NCBI GenBank assembly: GCA_958295855.1
Contig: OY282383.1
Location: 4,816,481-4,880,480, forward strand
Direction of reading: 5' to 3'
From: an uncultured Poribacteria bacterium
GTDB taxonomy: Bacteria; Poribacteria; WGA-4E; WGA-3G
Length of the DNA stretch: 64,000 nucleotides
In this document: positions 60,000 to 64,000 of the stretch, in pieces
How the letters are laid out: every line of letters starts with the position of its first letter
Numbering within the stretch: position 1 is the first letter of the stretch
Made by a program: the position numbers and the translations under genes
Notes under the pieces: model-generated
What the model was told of the DNA's origin: nothing
The model's input: only the letters and a program-made list of their open reading frames with translations
Database searches by the model: none

Positions 60000-62900
60000 A
60001 TGAGCAGCGAGAATATTTTCACCGTAAGGAATGAAAACCTTAAGCAGCTTAGCCCGAAGAAAGCTGTGTGTTTCTTCAGGGACCTGCTTTGGGCGGAAGC
60101 GCGGCGGCTTGGTATAGAAACCAGCAAGATTAATGTGTCAAGTCTCAATATCGCGGATGGTGGTATTGACGCGACTGTCGATAATGCACAGATCGCAGGA
60201 GGCCAAGGGCTAATTAAGCCAGGCAAAACGAGTTATCAGATTAAATCGGGAGAAACGTTTAAACCGTGGCAAAAATCGGAGATTAAGGCAGAACTCTTCG
60301 GTACAAAAACGCCTGAGAGACAGAACCTTGGCGAAAGCATTCGTGCCTGCCTTGATGCTGATGGCACTGATGCTGATGGCACTTACGTTTTGGTTTGCAC
60401 GGGGATAGACTTGGTTGATCCCCGACGTAGAAAAGCTCTCGAACACGTTAAGAATTTTCTAAAGCAGTGTGGTTATCTGCAGCCCAAAGTTGAGGTGTGG
60501 AGCCAGAACACCTTGATAGGCTTTCTGCAAGTGTTTCCATCGTTAGCGTTGTCGGTTAATGGACGTGCTGATACGGCGTTTCAAACGCATCAGGGTTGGG
60601 CGCTAGATGCCGACATGCAAGTTCCTTATGTTTCTGGGGAACCGCAGGACGATCTGATTGCAAAAATCAGGGACAAATTGCAGGAAAAAGTTAACACGAT
60701 CCACGTGCGGGTGTTGGGTGAACCCGGTATCGGCAAAACGAGACTCGTTTTGGAAGCCACAAGGACAGGCGATTTAGCACCGCTTGTAATTTACTGCAAG
60801 GCTGCTAAGTTTAGTGGTAGCGATCTGATGCGTGAAATCCTCCGGGACGACAATCCGTTCTCTGTTATTCTCGTAATTGATGAGTGTGATCCGGAAAGCC
60901 GTATTGAGATCTGGAATAAGCTGCAACATCGGGGGCCTCATATTAAGTTGATTACCATCTATAACGACTACGATCCTGTTGCTGGCAGCGGTATTTTTGA
61001 ATTGGAAACGTTGCGTTTGGCTGACGCTCAGATTCTCACCATTATCCAAGGATATGGTCTCTTCAAAGAGCAAACAGACCCATATATAGAATATAGTCTC
61101 TCCAAAGAGCAAGCATACCCATATATAGAATTCTGTGATGGTTCCCCACGAATGGCACATCACACAGGTAAAGTTCTTGCCAGTCATCCAGGTGATGCCT
61201 CTCAACTGCTGCGTGATGACCGTTTCTACAAAAGTTTCTACACTGATTTCGGAATAGAAGAATCAAATAGTCAAGCAGCTCAAGAGAGGGAATTGGTGCT
61301 CAAGTACATCGCGCTCTTTAAGCGATTTGGCTTTGGACAGCCTGTTATCGCTGATGCCCAAGCAATCGCCAAGAAAGTTCAATCCCAGATCACTTGGATC
61401 AGATTTCAGAAAATTGTTGATGAGCTGAAGAACCGCAAAATCCTTCAAGGCGAGTCTACGCTCTACATTACCCCAAAAGCACTCCATATCAAGTTATGGG
61501 TAGAGTGGTGGGAAGTTTACGGAAAAGCCTTTGACCTCGAAACCTTCACCAAAGGTTTACCGCCTAAATTGATTGATTGGTTTCATGAAATGTTTCAGTA
61601 CGCCGCTGAATCAAAACCCGCATCAAGAATTGTCAGGGACCTCCTCGGTCGAAACGGCCCCTTTCAAGAGAGTGAATATCTGAAGACAAGGTTGGGTAGC
61701 CGTTTTTTTCTCGCACTGACTGAAGCAGATCCCAAATCCGCCTTAGAATGCCTGAGGCGAACGATAGAGACCTGGGATAGGGAGGCCCTGTTCCATTTCA
61801 CAACTGGCCGAATGGAGGTTGTAGGGGCTCTTGAAAAGATTGCTATGCAACGCGATCTGTTTGTTGCTGCTGCGAGATTGCTCCTCGCCCTCGGCGAAGC
61901 GGAGAATGAAGGTTGGTCAAACAACGCCAGTGGTGTGTTTGCGAGACTCTTTTCGCCGGCGCGTGGCAGCGTCGCACCGACCGAAGCATCCCCGGCAGAG
62001 CGTTTGCCTGTCTTGAAAGAAGCATTTGAATCCGGGTCAAAAGAACGACGACTCCTTGCATTGAAAGCGTGCAATGAAGGCTTGGAGTCAGATTATTTCT
62101 CACGGATGTCTGGTGCAGAATATCGGGGGCTACGCAGGGCTGCTGACTTTTGGGAACCTAAAACAGACGACGAACTTTTTGATGCCTACCGTCACGTATG
62201 GCATCTCCTCTCTCAACAATTAGAACATTTATTGGAAGATGAACGTGAAGTGGCTATAGGTTTTTTGCTGCAGCGGGCTCCTCGAATTGCAAGCATCCTG
62301 AATCTAAACGACATGGTGGTTGACACAATTCGGATGCTCTCAGAAAAAGCTTATGTTGATAACAGACCACTTATTAAAATTGTTGTTGAATTCCTTCATT
62401 ATAGAGGCGAGGAGCTGCTCGACGACAGGAGACAACGTTGGGAAAACCTCAGGGATGAATTGGTTGGCTCTGACTTCCACGCCATGATGCAACGATATGT
62501 CGGGATGAATTTACGCGTAGATGCCTTTGACGAGAACGAAAATTACCTTGAGCAAGGCCATCCCCAGATTCACGTCCTCGCGCAGCAAGCTGTTGAAGCC
62601 CCGCATATTTTGCAATCAGAATTACCGTGGCTCGTCACAACTGAGGCACGCAACGGATTCGCGTTTGGGTATCAACTTGGGGAAAAAGACGATGGATTTG
62701 GCATGCTGTCAACACTGCTTGATGCCCAACGAGAAGCAGGTGACAATGCAAGCGCGTTCTTTCTAAGCGGCTATTTCCGAGCACTCTTTGACAGCGACAT
62801 AGCAGAATGGGAAAAACAACTTGACGCGCTGGTTGGGGATACCCGACTCAATGTACTAATTCCAGAGCTCACGCACTATTCAGGGATGACAGATCGGGCG

Positions 62901-63830
62901 GGGCTGCGGCTTCTCAGACTTGCCAAAGAGGGTGTCATTGGTATCAACCCCTTCGCACGTTTCTTTGGTAGCGCGAGAAACGGACTATCTGGCAAAGTCT
63001 TCACTGAGTGGATTGCGTTTCTGCTGAATTCTTCAGACGATTTCGCTGTACCAATTGCGCTCAAGCTGTATTATTTTTTCTATATTCACAACAAGCAAGA
63101 GTTGGCTTTACCGCGTGACTTGACATTTCAGTTGCTCGTTCGTCCAGTTTTGTTTGAGAGTATGAACCCGTATCAGTTAAACGCCAGGATGGAGCACTAT
63201 TGGACAGAGATCGCAAATGCCTTCCTAAACCTCTATCCAGAAAGGGGTTTAGAGCTTGCAGAACGAGTACTTCCCCACTTTGGAAAGAAGGACACCATTT
63301 TTGGAATATTTAACACGGAAACACGCTCAGTACTAACCGAAATGACAAAACGGTATCCTGAACAGGTGTGGCAGAAAGTGAGTCAACGCCTAGAGGAATA
63401 TAACGTTTTCTTAGAAAGTTGGCTCAAGGGGGATAATTCCGCAGAGGAGAAAAAAGGGGCATTAACCTTCATTCCGCGTGAAAAAATCTGGGAGTGGATC
63501 GATGGGGATGTGGAAAATCGCGCCCGGTATTTCGCCTACAGACTCGTTCCTAAAACCCTTTCGACAGCGGAATGGCAAGATTCTCTCGTACGCGCCTTCC
63601 TTGTTCATTACGGGGAACGAGAAGATGTCCGCGCAAATCTACGTGCCCATTATTCAACAGAAATCTCGACGGGGCTCCGTAGTTTGCACTTTGAGGCGAA
63701 AAAGGACAAGCTGCTTCGTATCAAGGAGAGCGAAGAGAACGGGAACGTCAAACGGTGGCTTGATGAATATGTGGAGGAGTTGGAAGAGGACATTGAGCAA
63801 GCAAGGGTTGACGAGGAAAGAGAGTTTTAG
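60000..63830 (+). CDS. Nuclease-STAND NTPase, Avs-like defence protein (putative)
   Basis: 1276 residues. The N-terminal ~190 residues look like a Mrr/Cap4-type nuclease: GGIDATVDN (Asp57) and SYQIKSGE (Gln80, Lys82). The NTPase has Walker A LGEPGIGKTR at 239-248 and Walker B ILVIDECD at 290-297. The remaining ~800 residues are helical, Leu/Ala/Glu-rich and repeat-like, as in the sensor part of Avs proteins, which recognise phage proteins and trigger DNA cleavage. Specific Avs subfamily and trigger cannot be told. Two small in-frame tandem repeats are present (DADGT doubled near 120; a 39-bp repeat at 61057-61134). The role in defence is inferred from architecture and the neighbouring methylase. 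Confidence 0.65.
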   Translation: MSSENIFTVRNENLKQLSPKKAVCFFRDLLWAEARRLGIETSKINVSSLNIADGGIDATVDNAQIAGGQGLIKPGKTSYQIKSGETFKPWQKSEIKAELFGTKTPERQNLGESIRACLDADGTDADGTYVLVCTGIDLVDPRRRKALEHVKNFLKQCGYLQPKVEVWSQNTLIGFLQVFPSLALSVNGRADTAFQTHQGWALDADMQVPYVSGEPQDDLIAKIRDKLQEKVNTIHVRVLGEPGIGKTRLVLEATRTGDLAPLVIYCKAAKFSGSDLMREILRDDNPFSVILVIDECDPESRIEIWNKLQHRGPHIKLITIYNDYDPVAGSGIFELETLRLADAQILTIIQGYGLFKEQTDPYIEYSLSKEQAYPYIEFCDGSPRMAHHTGKVLASHPGDASQLLRDDRFYKSFYTDFGIEESNSQAAQERELVLKYIALFKRFGFGQPVIADAQAIAKKVQSQITWIRFQKIVDELKNRKILQGESTLYITPKALHIKLWVEWWEVYGKAFDLETFTKGLPPKLIDWFHEMFQYAAESKPASRIVRDLLGRNGPFQESEYLKTRLGSRFFLALTEADPKSALECLRRTIETWDREALFHFTTGRMEVVGALEKIAMQRDLFVAAARLLLALGEAENEGWSNNASGVFARLFSPARGSVAPTEASPAERLPVLKEAFESGSKERRLLALKACNEGLESDYFSRMSGAEYRGLRRAADFWEPKTDDELFDAYRHVWHLLSQQLEHLLEDEREVAIGFLLQRAPRIASILNLNDMVVDTIRMLSEKAYVDNRPLIKIVVEFLHYRGEELLDDRRQRWENLRDELVGSDFHAMMQRYVGMNLRVDAFDENENYLEQGHPQIHVLAQQAVEAPHILQSELPWLVTTEARNGFAFGYQLGEKDDGFGMLSTLLDAQREAGDNASAFFLSGYFRALFDSDIAEWEKQLDALVGDTRLNVLIPELTHYSGMTDRAGLRLLRLAKEGVIGINPFARFFGSARNGLSGKVFTEWIAFLLNSSDDFAVPIALKLYYFFYIHNKQELALPRDLTFQLLVRPVLFESMNPYQLNARMEHYWTEIANAFLNLYPERGLELAERVLPHFGKKDTIFGIFNTETRSVLTEMTKRYPEQVWQKVSQRLEEYNVFLESWLKGDNSAEEKKGALTFIPREKIWEWIDGDVENRARYFAYRLVPKTLSTAEWQDSLVRAFLVHYGEREDVRANLRAHYSTEISTGLRSLHFEAKKDKLLRIKESEENGNVKRWLDEYVEELEEDIEQARVDEEREF

Positions 63831-63898
63831 AAACTGTCTCACCTCGCTTATGGTACCTCGTAGGGCACAAACTGGCAGTGTGTACTACAAAAATTGCC

Positions 63899-64000
63899 TT
63901 AATCCAATGTTTCCCCGACTTCTAACGTGATAATTTCCACATCCTGCGATGCTGTCAATCGGCGCAGTTCTTCCGGCGTTCCGGTCAATAGTGGGAAGGT
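63899..64000 (-). CDS. C-terminal end of a gene running off the window
   Basis: On the minus strand the frame entering at base 64000 reads FPLLTGTPEELRRLTASQDV and a further 12 residues to TLD, then TAA at 63899. It is convergent with the nuclease-STAND gene. The fragment is too short to name. Confidence 0.55.
   Translation of the reverse strand, partial: TFPLLTGTPEELRRLTASQDVEIITLEVGETLD

Noticed and set aside
1..64000. tRNA and rRNA genes
   Set aside because: No T-arm plus anticodon arrangement or rRNA sequence was recognised by eye; a GGTTCGAACCC-like word at about 38340 is within hisS codons.

Overview
The window looks like chromosomal DNA of an uncultured bacterium of the Candidatus Poribacteria type. 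This is inference from memory, not from a search. The supporting signs are secreted proteins ending in a C-terminal domain with the hallmark NPFNPETWIPYQL, paired Gfo/Idh/MocA dehydrogenases, tandem formylglycine-enzyme-like proteins and very heavy loading with short palindromic repeats. It includes the chromosomal origin.

Layout. 1-9.5 kb: the C-terminal half of a SprA-like type IX secretion outer-membrane protein, a family 2 glycoside hydrolase, a 2-hydroxyacid dehydrogenase and hisC. 9.6-16.7 kb: a small coiled-coil membrane protein (+ strand), then on the minus strand a solitary Eco57I-like restriction-methylase, plant-type ispH, an AIR-synthase/HypE-like protein and rpmH (too short for routine ORF calling). 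16.7-27 kb: the origin block rpmH<-->dnaA - oriC - recF - dciA - gyrB - gyrA, with an oriC holding about a dozen DnaA boxes, a five-triplet DnaA-trio and an AT-rich unwinding tract. dnaN and rnpA are not at their usual places. 27-37 kb: a TPR protein, a metallopeptidase, an IS200/IS605-like relic, an Asp-box propeller protein, a lipoprotein and three tandem FGE/C-type-lectin-fold proteins. 37-41 kb: the operon hisZ-hisG-hisS on the minus strand, preceded by a strong promoter, a 15-residue leader peptide with four His codons and a rho-independent attenuator. 41-48 kb: a cupin protein and three exported proteins (cohesin-like, spondin-like, dockerin and type IX sorting domains). 48-54.3 kb: two Gfo/Idh/MocA dehydrogenases, a MacB-like permease and a three-gene ABC-2 exporter. 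54.3-64 kb: a candidate structured RNA, an Rpn-like nuclease gene with a duplicated tail, a broken WD40-dockerin gene, and a defence pair: a nuclease-methylase followed by a 1276-residue nuclease-STAND NTPase resembling Avs proteins.

Three observations stand out. (1) Several families of short palindromic repeats lie in frame inside conserved genes (gyrB, gyrA, dciA, SprA, methylase, GH2, TPR, peptidase). The main 33-bp family is free of stop codons in all six frames and is translated in several different frames, which points to a protein-invading repeat system. (2) The three tandem FGE-like proteins end in a stretch whose variable codons are mostly NNC while the DNA just upstream is nearly identical; this is the footprint of a diversity-generating retroelement acting in trans, although no reverse transcriptase or template is in the window. 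(3) The his leader has the parts needed for ribosome-mediated attenuation.
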